Below, in pieces: positions 10,468 through 20,101 of a stretch of 64,000 nt of DNA. The DNA is taken from NCBI RefSeq assembly GCF_002007485.1, contig NZ_CP015820.1, positions 2,441,501-2,505,500 on the forward strand, in the 5' to 3' direction. The translations under genes were made by a program, and so were the position numbers. Below the pieces are notes generated by a model. The model was given only the letters and a program-made list of their open reading frames with translations. It had not been told where the DNA came from and searched no databases. Each line of letters opens with the position of its first letter. The stretch's first letter is position 1. The stretch is from Ditibartonella apihabitans (GTDB taxonomy: Bacteria; Pseudomonadota; Alphaproteobacteria; Rhizobiales; Rhizobiaceae).

Positions 10468-11451
10468 TCAGCTATCCATGCCAATTCCGCCGGCCGCGCC
10501 AAAGACCTGGCCTGAACAATAGCTTGCTTCTTCTGATGCCAGCAAAACATAAAGGGGGGAAATTTCAACCGGCTGGCCTGCACGCTTCAAAGGTGTTTCG
10601 GAACCGAATTGCGGCATGGCTTTCATGAGCTGGCCACCGGCGGGTTGCAATGGTGTCCAGAAGGGACCCGGGGCAACGGCATTAACACGAATGCCTTTCG
10701 GAGCGAGTTGCTTTGCCAGCGATTTGGCAAACGCAACATTGGCAGCCTTGGTTTGTGAATAGTCAAACAAGGTTGCAGACGGGTCAAATGCCTGTACCGA
10801 AGACGTGATAATGATGGAACCACCCGCAGGAATGTGTGGCAATGCAGCTTTTGTGACACGGAAAGGTGCATAAATGTTGGTTTTCATCGTCTGGTCAAAA
10901 GATTCGTCTGTGAGATCGGCAAGAGCTTCCACCGCCTGTTGACGGCCGGCATTATTCACTAGAATATCAAGTCCGCCCAGTTTTTTGACTGCTTCCTCGA
11001 CCAATTTTTCGCAAAAATGCCGATCGGTCAAATCACCGGGAATAGCAAATCCTTTGCGCCCTGCCTGTTCGATGAGCTTGATAACCTCTTGCGCGTCGGA
11101 CTCTTCTTCCTTCAGATAATTGATTGCAACATCGGCACCTTCACGTGCAAAAGCGATTGCCACTGCCCGCCCGATGCCGCTGTCACCGCCGGTAATCAAG
11201 GCTTTTCTGCCTAAAAGTTTACCGGAACCTTTGTAGCTTTTTTCTCCGTGATCTGCCTTTGGCGTCAACTTTGATGCAAGTCCCGGAGCTTGTTGTTTTT
11301 CTGTCGAATAGGGAGGCTGCGGATAAGCATCTACCGGATTTTTCAACGAAGCTGTTTGCGCCGCCATCCGGTGACCTGACTTCTTTGACGTCACATCAGC
11401 TCCATTTTTCAACGCTTCTTCACGCGAGACTATCAGCTTTTCGTCCAACAT
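10468..11451 (-). CDS. SDR-family oxidoreductase, general-stress type
   Basis: 327-residue short-chain dehydrogenase/reductase with an N-terminal extension of about 80 residues containing YPQPPYSTEKQQAPGLASKL. The extension is typical of the YhdF/YdaD/YghA-like NADP-dependent group. The cofactor motif is GGDSGIGR (about 88-95), then NNAG, the catalytic YSQTK and a complete C-terminus. The start has AAAGGA upstream. The physiological substrate is unknown. Relatives are annotated as glucose/ribitol or general-stress dehydrogenases. Confidence 0.9.
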   Translation of the reverse strand: MLDEKLIVSREEALKNGADVTSKKSGHRMAAQTASLKNPVDAYPQPPYSTEKQQAPGLASKLTPKADHGEKSYKGSGKLLGRKALITGGDSGIGRAVAIAFAREGADVAINYLKEEESDAQEVIKLIEQAGRKGFAIPGDLTDRHFCEKLVEEAVKKLGGLDILVNNAGRQQAVEALADLTDESFDQTMKTNIYAPFRVTKAALPHIPAGGSIIITSSVQAFDPSATLFDYSQTKAANVAFAKSLAKQLAPKGIRVNAVAPGPFWTPLQPAGGQLMKAMPQFGSETPLKRAGQPVEISPLYVLLASEEASYCSGQVFGAAGGIGMDS

Positions 11452-11761
11452 AGCATTTTCCTTTCAAATACCGGACACAACACGAAGTGGTATCACTTCG
11501 CTATTTTAACTACTGCTCGCTGTTTTAAAATCGATGCCTCGCTGGCCTTTTTCAGTAAAAAAGAAACAAAAATTGACAATTTATAATTATTTTACTTCGG
11601 TTTTTTCTAGTCATTCACGATAAGTTTTTTAAAAAATTATTTTAAGACTTCCAAGAAACCGATGATACCATTTAATGTAAATATCAAATATCCATCACAA
11701 ATGGATATTTTATAAAGAACGTGTTGCGTGAGGAGAATAGCAACACAAAAAGGAGGAGAAG
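11452..11761. promoter_or_regulatory. divergent promoter region between the SDR gene and acs
   Basis: 310 bases without a gene, strongly AT-rich from about 11560 to 11720, between two divergently transcribed genes. It contains a direct repeat AATATC/AAATATC AAATATCCATC around 11675-11710 and ends with a strong AAAGGAGGAG ribosome-binding site for acs. It must hold both promoters, but I could not assign -35/-10 boxes with confidence. Confidence 0.5.
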
Positions 11762-13711
11762 ATGACGGATAAAGTCTATCCTGTATCTAATAATATCAAG
11801 AAAAATGCCTTGATTGATCGTGAAACATATCTTCAATGGTATGATGAAAGTATCAAGGATCCGGATGCATTCTGGTCGAAACATGGCCGGCGCATTGACT
11901 GGTTCAAACCGTTTACAAAAGTTAAAAATACCAGCTTTCGAGGCCGTGTATCCATAAAATGGTATGAAGACGGCATCACAAATGTAACCTATAATTGCAT
12001 CGACAGACATTTGAAAAGTCGCGGTGACCAGGTTGCGATGATATGGGAAGGTGACAACCCCTATATTGATAAAAAAGTCACCTATAAGGAACTTTACGAA
12101 AACGTCTGCCGGTTTGCCAATATCCTAAAAAAACGGGGCGTCAAAAAAGGCGATCGGGTTACCATTTATCTTCCCATGATTCTGGAAGCCGCTTATGCAA
12201 TGCTTGCCTGTGCACGTATCGGCGCAGTCCATTCAGTCGTATTTGCAGGCTTTTCACCGGAAGCACTTGCAGGGCGTATTGTCGACTGCGAATCGACCTT
12301 TATCATTACAGCCGACCAAGGTGTACGTGGCGGCAAGCCCATCCCTTTGAAAGAAAATGTCGATCATGCAATTGACATTGCCGCACGCCAATATGTTCTG
12401 GTCAATCAGGTGATGGTTGTGCGTAGAACCGGCGGCAAAATCGGCTGGGCCCCCGGCCGTGACTTCTGGTATCATGAAGAAATGGCCAATGCAAAAACCG
12501 AATGCCCGCCAGCGCGCATGAAAGCCGAAGACCCGCTTTTTATTCTTTATACGTCAGGTTCTACGGGTAAACCGAAAGGCGTCCTTCATACAACCGGCGG
12601 CTATCTTGTTTATGCTTCCATGACGCATGAATATGTATTCGATTATCATGTAGGCGACGTTTATTGGTGTACCGCCGATGTCGGCTGGGTGACCGGACAT
12701 TCCTATCTGGTTTACGGGCCATTATGTAATGGCGCGACAACGCTTATGTTTGAAGGTGTCCCGAACTTCCCCGATCAGGCGCGCTTTTGGGAAGTTGTCG
12801 ACAAGCATAAGGTCAATATTCTTTATACCGCACCAACAGCTATTCGTGCATTAATGGGAGCCGGTGACGAATATGTCGAACGCTCGAAACGGACATCATT
12901 ACGTATTCTTGGTTCGGTTGGCGAGCCGATCAATCCGGAAGCATGGAACTGGTTTTATCATAAAGTCGGTGATGATCGCTGCCCGATTGTCGACACATGG
13001 TGGCAGACCGAAACCGGTGGCCATATGATCACCCCGCTACCCGGTGCAACCGATCTGAAACCCGGTTCGGCAACACTTCCTTTCTTCGGCATCAAGCCCG
13101 AGCTTGTCGACACTGAAGGAGAAGTCCTCGAAGGTGAAAATGATGGAAACTTATGCATTACCGACTCGTGGCCGGGGCAAATGCGCACAATTTATGGCGA
13201 TCATAACCGTTTTGTAGAAACCTATTTTTCGACCTATAAGGGCAAATATTTTACCGGTGATGGCTGTCGTCGTGATCATGACGGATATTACTGGATTACC
13301 GGCCGCGTCGATGACGTCTTGAATGTTTCAGGCCATCGTCTTGGCACGGCAGAAGTTGAATCGGCCCTCGTCTCCGATCATAATGTTTCCGAAGCTGCGG
13401 TTGTAGGTTACCCGCATCCGATCAAGGGACAGGGTATCTATTGTTATGTGACATTGATGGAAGGTATCGAACCGACAGAAGAATTGCGTCAACATCTTAT
13501 CAAACATGTCAGAAACGAGATTGGACCGATTGCCACACCCGACAAGATCCAGTTTGCTCCGAGTCTGCCAAAAACACGTTCGGGCAAAATCATGCGGCGA
13601 ATTTTGCGTAAAATTGCCGAAGACGAATTTGAAAATCTGGGCGATATATCGACACTTGCAGAACCGCAGGTTGTTGAAGACCTGATTGCTAACCGTTTGA
13701 ACAAACGTTAA
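11762..13711 (+). CDS. acs: acetate--CoA ligase (acetyl-CoA synthetase)
   Basis: 649-residue ANL-superfamily enzyme converting acetate, ATP and CoA to acetyl-CoA via acetyl-AMP. The P-loop [12 protein letters not shown] is at residues 263-274. The TWWQTETGG motif, the hinge [14 protein letters not shown] and the regulatory C-terminal lysine K609 in [11 protein letters not shown] are intact. K609 is the residue acetylated in well-studied Acs enzymes. The start has an excellent AGGAGG site. It lies close to ackA-pta, so both the high-affinity and the reversible acetate routes are encoded within 5 kb. Confidence 0.98.
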   Translation: MTDKVYPVSNNIKKNALIDRETYLQWYDESIKDPDAFWSKHGRRIDWFKPFTKVKNTSFRGRVSIKWYEDGITNVTYNCIDRHLKSRGDQVAMIWEGDNPYIDKKVTYKELYENVCRFANILKKRGVKKGDRVTIYLPMILEAAYAMLACARIGAVHSVVFAGFSPEALAGRIVDCESTFIITADQGVRGGKPIPLKENVDHAIDIAARQYVLVNQVMVVRRTGGKIGWAPGRDFWYHEEMANAKTECPPARMKAEDPLFILYTSGSTGKPKGVLHTTGGYLVYASMTHEYVFDYHVGDVYWCTADVGWVTGHSYLVYGPLCNGATTLMFEGVPNFPDQARFWEVVDKHKVNILYTAPTAIRALMGAGDEYVERSKRTSLRILGSVGEPINPEAWNWFYHKVGDDRCPIVDTWWQTETGGHMITPLPGATDLKPGSATLPFFGIKPELVDTEGEVLEGENDGNLCITDSWPGQMRTIYGDHNRFVETYFSTYKGKYFTGDGCRRDHDGYYWITGRVDDVLNVSGHRLGTAEVESALVSDHNVSEAAVVGYPHPIKGQGIYCYVTLMEGIEPTEELRQHLIKHVRNEIGPIATPDKIQFAPSLPKTRSGKIMRRILRKIAEDEFENLGDISTLAEPQVVEDLIANRLNKR

Positions 13712-14375
13712 GCACCAAAATAATATCGGCGGAATATTCCGCCGATATTGCTGCGACCTATTGTCGAATTCCTGTTAGCCTGAATTTTTTAGTAATTCGA
13801 ATGTCTTCGTTATAGGTGCATCTGCCAATATTTACGGGTATCCGCCAATATTTGGCGCAAACTTTACGCTCTGCCTTAAAAATACATAATCTTGCCAGCA
13901 CATACTTCACCAAGAAGAAGCGACGAGTGAAATTAACTGGAGCGTTCACTTCGTTAGTCAAAATATACAATCCGACAGGCTTCACTTGGGTCAATATGAA
14001 AAACAGCGAGCGTGCTTCATTGATTTAAAAATTGAGCTTACAATTCTTATGAAAAATTCCTTAAGGGCTATAGACATCTCTAATAAAGAACGGATTTTAA
14101 GGAACGCATTCGAACGTTAGAATTCGGCTTTCAATGCTCTGTCCACTAAAAGAGCGATGAGAGCAATATAGTCTAGAATGATTGTTGCTGCGCTGATGCT
14201 GGCGTCCGTTTTCTTCAAGACTGATTTCGATATGACAAGCGCAATTGCATATTCTTTTTATTTATTTCAGCTATTTCAGCTAGAGTTGAACAATTGGCTT
14301 AACCCCACGGTGCAATCAAGCAATTTGCGCCACGCAACCTGTTATTCAAAAATTCCAACCTGTTATTTTAAAAAT
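13712..14375. other. 664-base gap between acs and ackA
   Basis: No convincing gene. It begins with a 28-base palindrome just after acs and ends with a 21-22 base direct repeat at the ackA stop. Around 13830-13860 the words GCCAATATTT and CCAATATTTGG recur. Short open frames here (for example 13758-13994 minus and 13816-14028 plus) have no recognisable features, poor starts and overlap one another. Confidence 0.6.
13722..13749 (+). terminator. 28-base perfect palindrome downstream of acs
   Basis: The arm AATATCGGCGGAAT is followed directly by its exact reverse complement, eleven bases after the acs stop codon. It can form a strong hairpin on either strand, but no T tract follows on the plus strand. 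It may be a Rho-independent-like terminator, an RNA 3'-end stabiliser or a protein-binding site. Confidence 0.55.
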
Positions 14376-14377
14376 TC
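14335..14377. repeat. tandem direct repeat, two copies of about 21-22 bases
   Basis: CAACCTGTTATTCAAAAATT at 14335 is repeated as CAACCTGTTATTTTAAAAAT at 14356, head to tail. The second copy runs into the ackA stop codon. It looks like a local duplication. No function can be assigned. Confidence 0.7.
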
Positions 14378-15566
14378 AATGAGCTGTTTTTTCGTTTTCG
14401 GTCAAAAGAAGGGCAGCGTCATCAGCAATACGTTGTTCTTCGTCCGTCGGAATTATGAACGCGGCAATAGGACTATTAAGCGTTGTCAGCCGTGATTGAT
14501 TGGCATTATTGGCTTCATAGTCAATCTCGATGCCCATCCATCGCAATTGTTCCAATACAGCCTCGCGAATTTCCGGTTGGTGTTCACCGATGCCGGCCGT
14601 GAAAATGATGGTATCAAGCCCTTCCAGAGTGACTGCCAAACGCGCGATTTCCTGCGCAATACGAAGAGTAAAAACATCAAGAGCCTGTTTTGCCTGTTCC
14701 AATTTGGATGCCACCAGATCACGACAATCGGCGCTGATGCCAGACATACCAAGGAGGCCGCTCGAATGATAAAGCATATATTCCATGTCACTGACACTAT
14801 GGCGCTTGTTGCGCAACAGATGGATGAGAACTCCCGCATCAAGTGACCCGCAACGCGTTGCCATAGGCACACCGTCAAGTGTGGTAAAGCTCATGGTTGT
14901 TTCAGCACTCTGCTGATCTTTCAATGCGCAGAGACTGGCACCACTGCCAAGGTGGGCCACAACGACATTCTTTATACGAACATCTTTCGGCAATTTTGGT
15001 AATTGTTCCGAAATATAGTGGTAGGAAAGTCCATGGAACCCGTATTTTTTGATACCGCGGTTGTGCAGAATTCGGGGAATGGCGAAACGTCTCACTCTAT
15101 CGCTCTGGCCCTGATGAAAAGCTGTGTCAAAAGAGGCTGTTTGCATGAGTGACGGATAAAGTTTTTTGACCAGATAAATCAATCGGAGATTGGCCGGTTG
15201 ATGGAGTGGTGCAAGCGGTATAAGCGATTCCATATAATCCAATGTTTTATCATTGACGATACACGCATTTCTGAAGATATCTGCGCCGTGTACTATTCTA
15301 TGACCAACCGCTTTGATTTCTCCGATATCCATTCGCTCAACAAGCCAGCCAAACACTTGCTTGAGCATTTCTTTATCATCGGCTTTTTCTGGGAGCGGTG
15401 CAGCCGCTATCTGCTCGCCGGTTTGTTCAATCCGGAAAGAAAAACAATTACGCCTGAGATCAATCGAACCTTTTCCAAGACGCTCTGCGCGGGAGCCCTT
15501 TATTTCATAAAGTCCGACCTTTAATGATGAAGAGCCGGAATTGAACGTTACAATCCGGTTATGCAT
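14376..15566 (-). CDS. ackA: acetate kinase
   Basis: 396-residue ASKHA-fold kinase interconverting acetate and acetyl phosphate. The start MHNRIVTFNSGSSSLK gives the canonical N-terminal phosphate-binding motif. The longer open frame up to 15716 lies inside pta and is discarded. GHRIVHG, GFHGLSYHYI, VAHLGSGASLCA and FTAGIGEHQPEIRE are intact. It overlaps the end of pta by 8 bases, so pta-ackA is a coupled operon. Confidence 0.97.
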   Translation of the reverse strand: MHNRIVTFNSGSSSLKVGLYEIKGSRAERLGKGSIDLRRNCFSFRIEQTGEQIAAAPLPEKADDKEMLKQVFGWLVERMDIGEIKAVGHRIVHGADIFRNACIVNDKTLDYMESLIPLAPLHQPANLRLIYLVKKLYPSLMQTASFDTAFHQGQSDRVRRFAIPRILHNRGIKKYGFHGLSYHYISEQLPKLPKDVRIKNVVVAHLGSGASLCALKDQQSAETTMSFTTLDGVPMATRCGSLDAGVLIHLLRNKRHSVSDMEYMLYHSSGLLGMSGISADCRDLVASKLEQAKQALDVFTLRIAQEIARLAVTLEGLDTIIFTAGIGEHQPEIREAVLEQLRWMGIEIDYEANNANQSRLTTLNSPIAAFIIPTDEEQRIADDAALLLTENEKTAH

Positions 15567-16509
15567 GATGCGCCTTCTCCAGTTTGAACCGCCGCTCGAC
15601 CATGATTTTTGCGAGTGCTGCGGAGGCAAGACGCACTGACACTTTATCCGATCGGCTGGTGAGAATAATCGGCACACGCGCACCGAGAACCAGTCCGGCA
15701 GCACCGGCATCGGCAAAATACATCAATTGCTTGGCAAGCATATTGCCTGCTTCAAGATCCGGCACCAGAAGAATATCGGCTTTTCCTGCGACCGGTGAAA
15801 CAATACCCTTTATTTCGGCCGCCTTCAAATTGATCGCATTATCAAAAGCCAACGGTCCATCCACAACAGCACCGGTAATTTGCCCGCGCATCGACATGAC
15901 AGTCAAAGCTGCTGCATCAAGGGTGGCCGGCATTTTCGAATTAACGGTTTCTACCGCCGCAAGCACCGCAACAAGCGGTTTTTCACGCCCCAGAATGCGC
16001 ATAAGATCAACCGCGTTTTGAACAATATCGCGCTTGTCATCAAGATCCGGACGGATATTGATTGCCGCATCAGTAATGAAAAGCGGCTTTGAATAGGCCG
16101 GAATATCCATTGCATAAACGTGGCTGATGCGTCGTTCTGTTCGCAACCCCGATTGTGCGTTGACCACAGCTCCCAGAAGCTCGTCGGTATGGAGCGACCC
16201 TTTCATTAACGCCTGAACTTTTCCACTTGCTGCCATTTCGACCGCTTTCTGGGCAGCCGCATGGCTATGTTCTGTCGGTATGATTTCGAGATCATCTATT
16301 TTGACGCCTGCTTCTTTTGCAGCTTTCCTGATTTTTAATTCCGGCCCGACCAGAACCGGTTGCAAAAATTTTTCTTGCCAGGCTTCAATAGCCGCCACCA
16401 TGGCTTCTTTTGAACAGGGGTGGACAATTGCCGTTTTGATGGGAGGAAGATCGCGCGCTTGTTCGAGATAAGCATCATAACGTCCGTGTTTTTTTGCTGC
16501 CATCGTCAT
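15559..16509 (-). CDS. pta: phosphate acetyl/butyryl transferase
   Basis: 316-residue short phosphotransacetylase converting acetyl-CoA and phosphate to acetyl phosphate. The substrate-binding blocks MKGSLHTDELLGAV, GPLAFDNAIN, ADILLVPDLEAGNMLAKQL and GLVLGARVPIILTSRSD are all present. It lacks the N-terminal DRTGG extension of the long enterobacterial Pta. The start is either the ATG at 16509 or the one at 16503. GGAAGGAA lies immediately upstream and fits the second slightly better. First gene of pta-ackA. Butyryl or other acyl specificity cannot be excluded from sequence. Confidence 0.93.
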   Translation of the reverse strand: MTMAAKKHGRYDAYLEQARDLPPIKTAIVHPCSKEAMVAAIEAWQEKFLQPVLVGPELKIRKAAKEAGVKIDDLEIIPTEHSHAAAQKAVEMAASGKVQALMKGSLHTDELLGAVVNAQSGLRTERRISHVYAMDIPAYSKPLFITDAAINIRPDLDDKRDIVQNAVDLMRILGREKPLVAVLAAVETVNSKMPATLDAAALTVMSMRGQITGAVVDGPLAFDNAINLKAAEIKGIVSPVAGKADILLVPDLEAGNMLAKQLMYFADAGAAGLVLGARVPIILTSRSDKVSVRLASAALAKIMVERRFKLEKAHHA

Positions 16510-16531
16510 TTCCTTCCAACAACAATTTTAA

Positions 16532-17353
16532 CTAGAACATTGGCCGCATTATTTTTTCGCCTGATTCTGCGAGACGGGCGATTGTACCCATCAATTCTTT
16601 CTTTTCGGCCTCTGTCAAATCAACATGATCGAGTTTTTGATCAAATACAATAGCGAAATTGCATCCTTCAGGTATAGCGCCAAGAACATATCCCCTTGAC
16701 TGATCGACAAAGACCAACGGATCTTTGCGTTTTACTTTGAGCAAACGTTTTTGAATTTTGCCATCAGGCAAATGAATTCGGTAAAACCAATAACCGAAAA
16801 ATAATTTTGTCAAAGCAACAATTGTCGGCATCATCTTACGTTGGCTTCCGACAATTCTCCATTGCCTATATTGCTGTATAAAATCGGCAAAACTTTTTAT
16901 CGCAATTAGAAATGCAATTATCAAAACAATAAAAAACACAAACAACCGTTGCCATATGTGCTCTATTTCAAGGTTAAGCACCATTTTTTCCGGATTGTCG
17001 CGCTGATAAACAATATATACCGGATAAGAATTCCTTGTTAAACCTAAAAATCGCACTGAAAAATGTTTTATAAAACTCTGATTTCCGAGCGTTATTTTCG
17101 CGTCTGTCCGGCATTCTCGAAAAACCAGTAGTGTTGCACGGCAAAGATTATTTTCCAAAGTAAAATTCTGGACATATTCCGGCTTATCCATAATTTTGAA
17201 ATCTTCAATAAAATGTGGCTTCCAGAAAAAACAGAACCCTAAAAAAATAACATTGAACAATAAAAAATAGATTAGTCCGCGCTTAAGATAGGAATAATCA
17301 CAGCGTTTTATTTTGAGCGGTCTTGTCGGGAAAGATTGACTGAGATTTTTCAT
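16532..17353 (-). CDS. two-TM membrane protein of unknown function
   Basis: 273 residues, basic at the N-terminus (TRPLKIKRCDYSYLKR), with one membrane helix near residues 25-45 and a second near 135-158. Between them is a probable periplasmic domain of about 90 residues with two cysteines (NNLCRAT and FRECRTD). After the second helix comes a cytoplasmic domain of about 110 residues ending EKIMRPMF. No known domain was recognised. It ends 22 bases before pta on the same strand and may be co-transcribed with pta-ackA. It is divergent from the HWE kinase. Confidence 0.75.
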   Translation of the reverse strand: MKNLSQSFPTRPLKIKRCDYSYLKRGLIYFLLFNVIFLGFCFFWKPHFIEDFKIMDKPEYVQNFTLENNLCRATLLVFRECRTDAKITLGNQSFIKHFSVRFLGLTRNSYPVYIVYQRDNPEKMVLNLEIEHIWQRLFVFFIVLIIAFLIAIKSFADFIQQYRQWRIVGSQRKMMPTIVALTKLFFGYWFYRIHLPDGKIQKRLLKVKRKDPLVFVDQSRGYVLGAIPEGCNFAIVFDQKLDHVDLTEAEKKELMGTIARLAESGEKIMRPMF

Positions 17354-17551
17354 AACTCATCCGGTAAAATCCTCGATAAGTTAAATAATATAATTTTATG
17401 CGTTAATTTTACAATAAACCGATATGATAAACAGTTAACAAGGTGATTATTAAATGATATAAGTTTCCGTGGGAAATGCGGGATGACGCTAAAAGCCTGT
17501 TTGTACATGAAAGTATTTATGGGTTATTGAAACGGAGTCTGTATAACCACG

Positions 17552-18922
17552 ATGAAACGTGTTGAAAAACAGGAGTGGCGTAACCAGCTTATTCTCGATA
17601 ATGCCCTGGATTATGCAATATTAACGGCTGACATGAACGGGCTTATTGTCAGCTGGAGTCCGGGCGCCGAAAAATTGTTCGGCTGGAAACCGGAAGAAAT
17701 AATCGGTCAACCGCTTGATGTTCTTTTCACAGAAGAAGACAGGATGAACAGGCTTCCGGAAACGCGCCAACAAATGGCAAGTTTGCACCGGATAGACGTT
17801 GTCGAGCGGTTTCACCAAAGAAAAGATGGTACCACATTCTGGGCATCGGGAGATCTTCAAGCCCTCTATAGCGATGATGGGAAGCAGCAGGGATTCTTAA
17901 AAATTGTCCGCGATCGTACAGACGAACAACGTCATTCCGAAACATTAAGGTTGAGTGAAGAACGGTTGCGGCTCGCCCAGCAGGCTGCCGGCATCGGTGC
18001 TTTCGAAATTGACCGTGATCGCAAAATAATTGAAGCGACACCGCAATTTTTAAAACTTCTGGGGTTCAAGGAAAGCCCTGAACTTCCCTTGAATGACTTT
18101 TATTCCGTCATCGTCGATAATCCGAAACAGATTGCAAAGCAAATGTTGCAAACGAGACAAGATGAAAGTCTGATTACACATTTGGAATTCCAGATCAAAA
18201 GGGCTGACACCAAACAATTACGCTGGATCGGTTATTGGGCGGAAGCTGCTCCAAAAGACGTTGGCAAGTTGATGAAACATCGAATCTTGGGTGTTTTACA
18301 GGATGTGACCGAGCGGCGCGACGCACAAGAAAAACAGGCACTCCTTTCAGGTGAACTTGCCCATCGTGTCAAAAATATTTTGGCAATTGTTCAGAGCATT
18401 GCCAACCAAACTCTCACCGAATCGACATCGGTGACAAAAGCATTACAGGATTTTTCGGTACGGCTGAATGCACTTGCCCATGCACAGGATATTTTGACAC
18501 AAGGTGCAACCAACAGTGCCAACCTCAAACAAATTGTCGAAAGCAGTCTTGATATCCATGACAAAACCAAAAAAAGGTTCATCATATCGGGTCCGCCCGT
18601 ATCACTCTCGCCACAAACAGCGTTGTCCATGGCTTTGGCACTTCATGAATTGAGCACCAATGCTGTCAAATATGGTGCTTTGTCCTCAAAGAGCGGAATC
18701 GTTGAAATTAACTGGACTCTCGATAAGGATGAATTCCATTTTTCGTGGTGTGAAAAAGGTGGCCCGACAGTTAGTCAGCCAACAAAGCTCAGTTTCGGCA
18801 GCAAACTGATAAAGCGTCTTTTGCCAGCCCGTTTCAACGGACATGCCGAATTGAAATATGCGCCGGAAGGTTTCTCCTTTGAACTAAAAGCACCTCGAAC
18901 AGCAGAGAATTTTCCTGGTTGA
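17552..18922 (+). CDS. PAS-domain HWE-family sensor histidine kinase (orphan)
   Basis: 456-residue soluble kinase. PAS domain 1 covers about residues 12-125 (ILTADMNGLIVSWSPGAEKLFGW) and PAS domain 2 about 132-255. The phosphoacceptor is H271 in GELAHRVKNILAIV. The HWE-type catalytic domain has H365/E366/N370 in LALHELSTNAVKYGAL and W399-C400-E401, so the residues naming the family are present. No membrane helix and no LOV cysteine motif (GRNCRFLQ) is seen. No response regulator is adjacent. In alphaproteobacteria such kinases often feed PhyR-type general stress signalling. That link is inference. Confidence 0.92.
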   Translation: MKRVEKQEWRNQLILDNALDYAILTADMNGLIVSWSPGAEKLFGWKPEEIIGQPLDVLFTEEDRMNRLPETRQQMASLHRIDVVERFHQRKDGTTFWASGDLQALYSDDGKQQGFLKIVRDRTDEQRHSETLRLSEERLRLAQQAAGIGAFEIDRDRKIIEATPQFLKLLGFKESPELPLNDFYSVIVDNPKQIAKQMLQTRQDESLITHLEFQIKRADTKQLRWIGYWAEAAPKDVGKLMKHRILGVLQDVTERRDAQEKQALLSGELAHRVKNILAIVQSIANQTLTESTSVTKALQDFSVRLNALAHAQDILTQGATNSANLKQIVESSLDIHDKTKKRFIISGPPVSLSPQTALSMALALHELSTNAVKYGALSSKSGIVEINWTLDKDEFHFSWCEKGGPTVSQPTKLSFGSKLIKRLLPARFNGHAELKYAPEGFSFELKAPRTAENFPG

Positions 18923-19327
18923 TAAATCAATGTGACCTTTGGAAAAAATGCAACAGATTCATTTCGGGGTAGCGATTTTGAACAATATTTGCTGGCACAA
19001 AATATTCTGTTGAATGGACGGGAAATGCAAATCGGGTAATATTAACTATTTCCGGAGCTTGGCACATAGGACAGCCGACTTTGGCAGTGCACTCTAAAAA
19101 CACCGAACGGGCGTTTTATTATTGCTGACAAACTGACCGATTATCAGATATTCCTGCCTATTCGGTGATTTCAATGATCAGATAAACACAAAAAAACAAA
19201 ATGGGATTTGGCAGCAATGTCGGTCTCGCGCCAGTGTTTTATCAGAAAAATTTGTGAGACGCGCTATCGGACATTTCATTATGATGGTTACCGGAAAGAT
19301 TATCCGGTGTTATGAAATTTTATGCAT
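18923..19327. other. 405-base gap between the HWE kinase and hpt (convergent)
   Basis: No gene seen. A short inverted repeat ACCGGA / TCCGGT near 19290-19308 lies just past the hpt stop and could act in 3'-end formation, but it has no T tract. Otherwise unremarkable AT-rich sequence. Confidence 0.6.
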
Positions 19328-19876
19328 TTATTTATGAATGACACCGACGAAAGGAAGCTGGCGGAATGCGTGGCCCGCATCCATTCCGTAACCCACAACA
19401 AATTGATCAGGACAGGAAAAACCGACGAAATCCGCTTCAATGTCAGCCTGACGGCGCATCGCCTTATCAAGGAGGGCTGCGATAAAAATGCGTCCGGCTC
19501 CACGCGTTTTCAAAAGATCGCGAACAAATTTCAGTGTCTTTCCCGATTCCAGAATATCGTCTATTAAAAGAATGTCGCGCCCCGTAATATCGCTATCAAA
19601 ATCATGAAGGAGTCTGATCTCTCCGCTCTCCTGACCAGCGCCATAGCTTGAAATTGTTATGAATTCGACAGTCGAGCTGACACCGGCGCGATGAAGTTCT
19701 CTGATAAGATCTGCTGCAAAGATAAAAGACCCTTTCAAAATCGGTAAAACCAGCAAATTTTGCGGCTTTTTAGCTGCAATTTCAGTTGCCATTATACGAT
19801 TGCGTTTGGCAATGTCTTGTTCCGAAAACAGAACATCAATCGACTTTCCATCTATCAAGGGCATATTATTATCCAT
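19328..19876 (-). CDS. hpt: hypoxanthine phosphoribosyltransferase
   Basis: 182-residue type I phosphoribosyltransferase that salvages hypoxanthine (and usually guanine) with PRPP. The PRPP-binding signature is ILLIDDILESGKTL (about residues 100-113), the flexible loop region contains ISSYGAGQESGE, and the base-binding region DFVGFSCPDQFVVGYGMD is intact. The length is normal. It is monocistronic, divergent from ftsE across about 225 bases. Confidence 0.95.
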   Translation of the reverse strand: MDNNMPLIDGKSIDVLFSEQDIAKRNRIMATEIAAKKPQNLLVLPILKGSFIFAADLIRELHRAGVSSTVEFITISSYGAGQESGEIRLLHDFDSDITGRDILLIDDILESGKTLKFVRDLLKTRGAGRIFIAALLDKAMRRQADIEADFVGFSCPDQFVVGYGMDAGHAFRQLPFVGVIHK

Positions 19877-20101
19877 ATAAAATTTTATGGCCGTGGCCTA
19901 ACACAGACAATCGCGTTAAGAAAGCAATTGTCACCGCCAAATTTTAACCGCGACTTAACCATATTCATCAAGGATAGGAAAAATTGGGTCACCTGGTCAA
20001 GGTACCTTTCAGGAGTTGGCAATGAATGCCTCTGAAGGACAGTAGCGGCTAACAGGGCAAAACCGGATAAAATTTCTGCGGTTAGAATAGGTAAATTAAC
20101 A

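Noticed and set aside
15567..15716. 50-codon N-terminal extension of ackA
   Set aside because: It lies within pta in another frame. The AckA phosphate-binding motif starts directly after the ATG at 15566.
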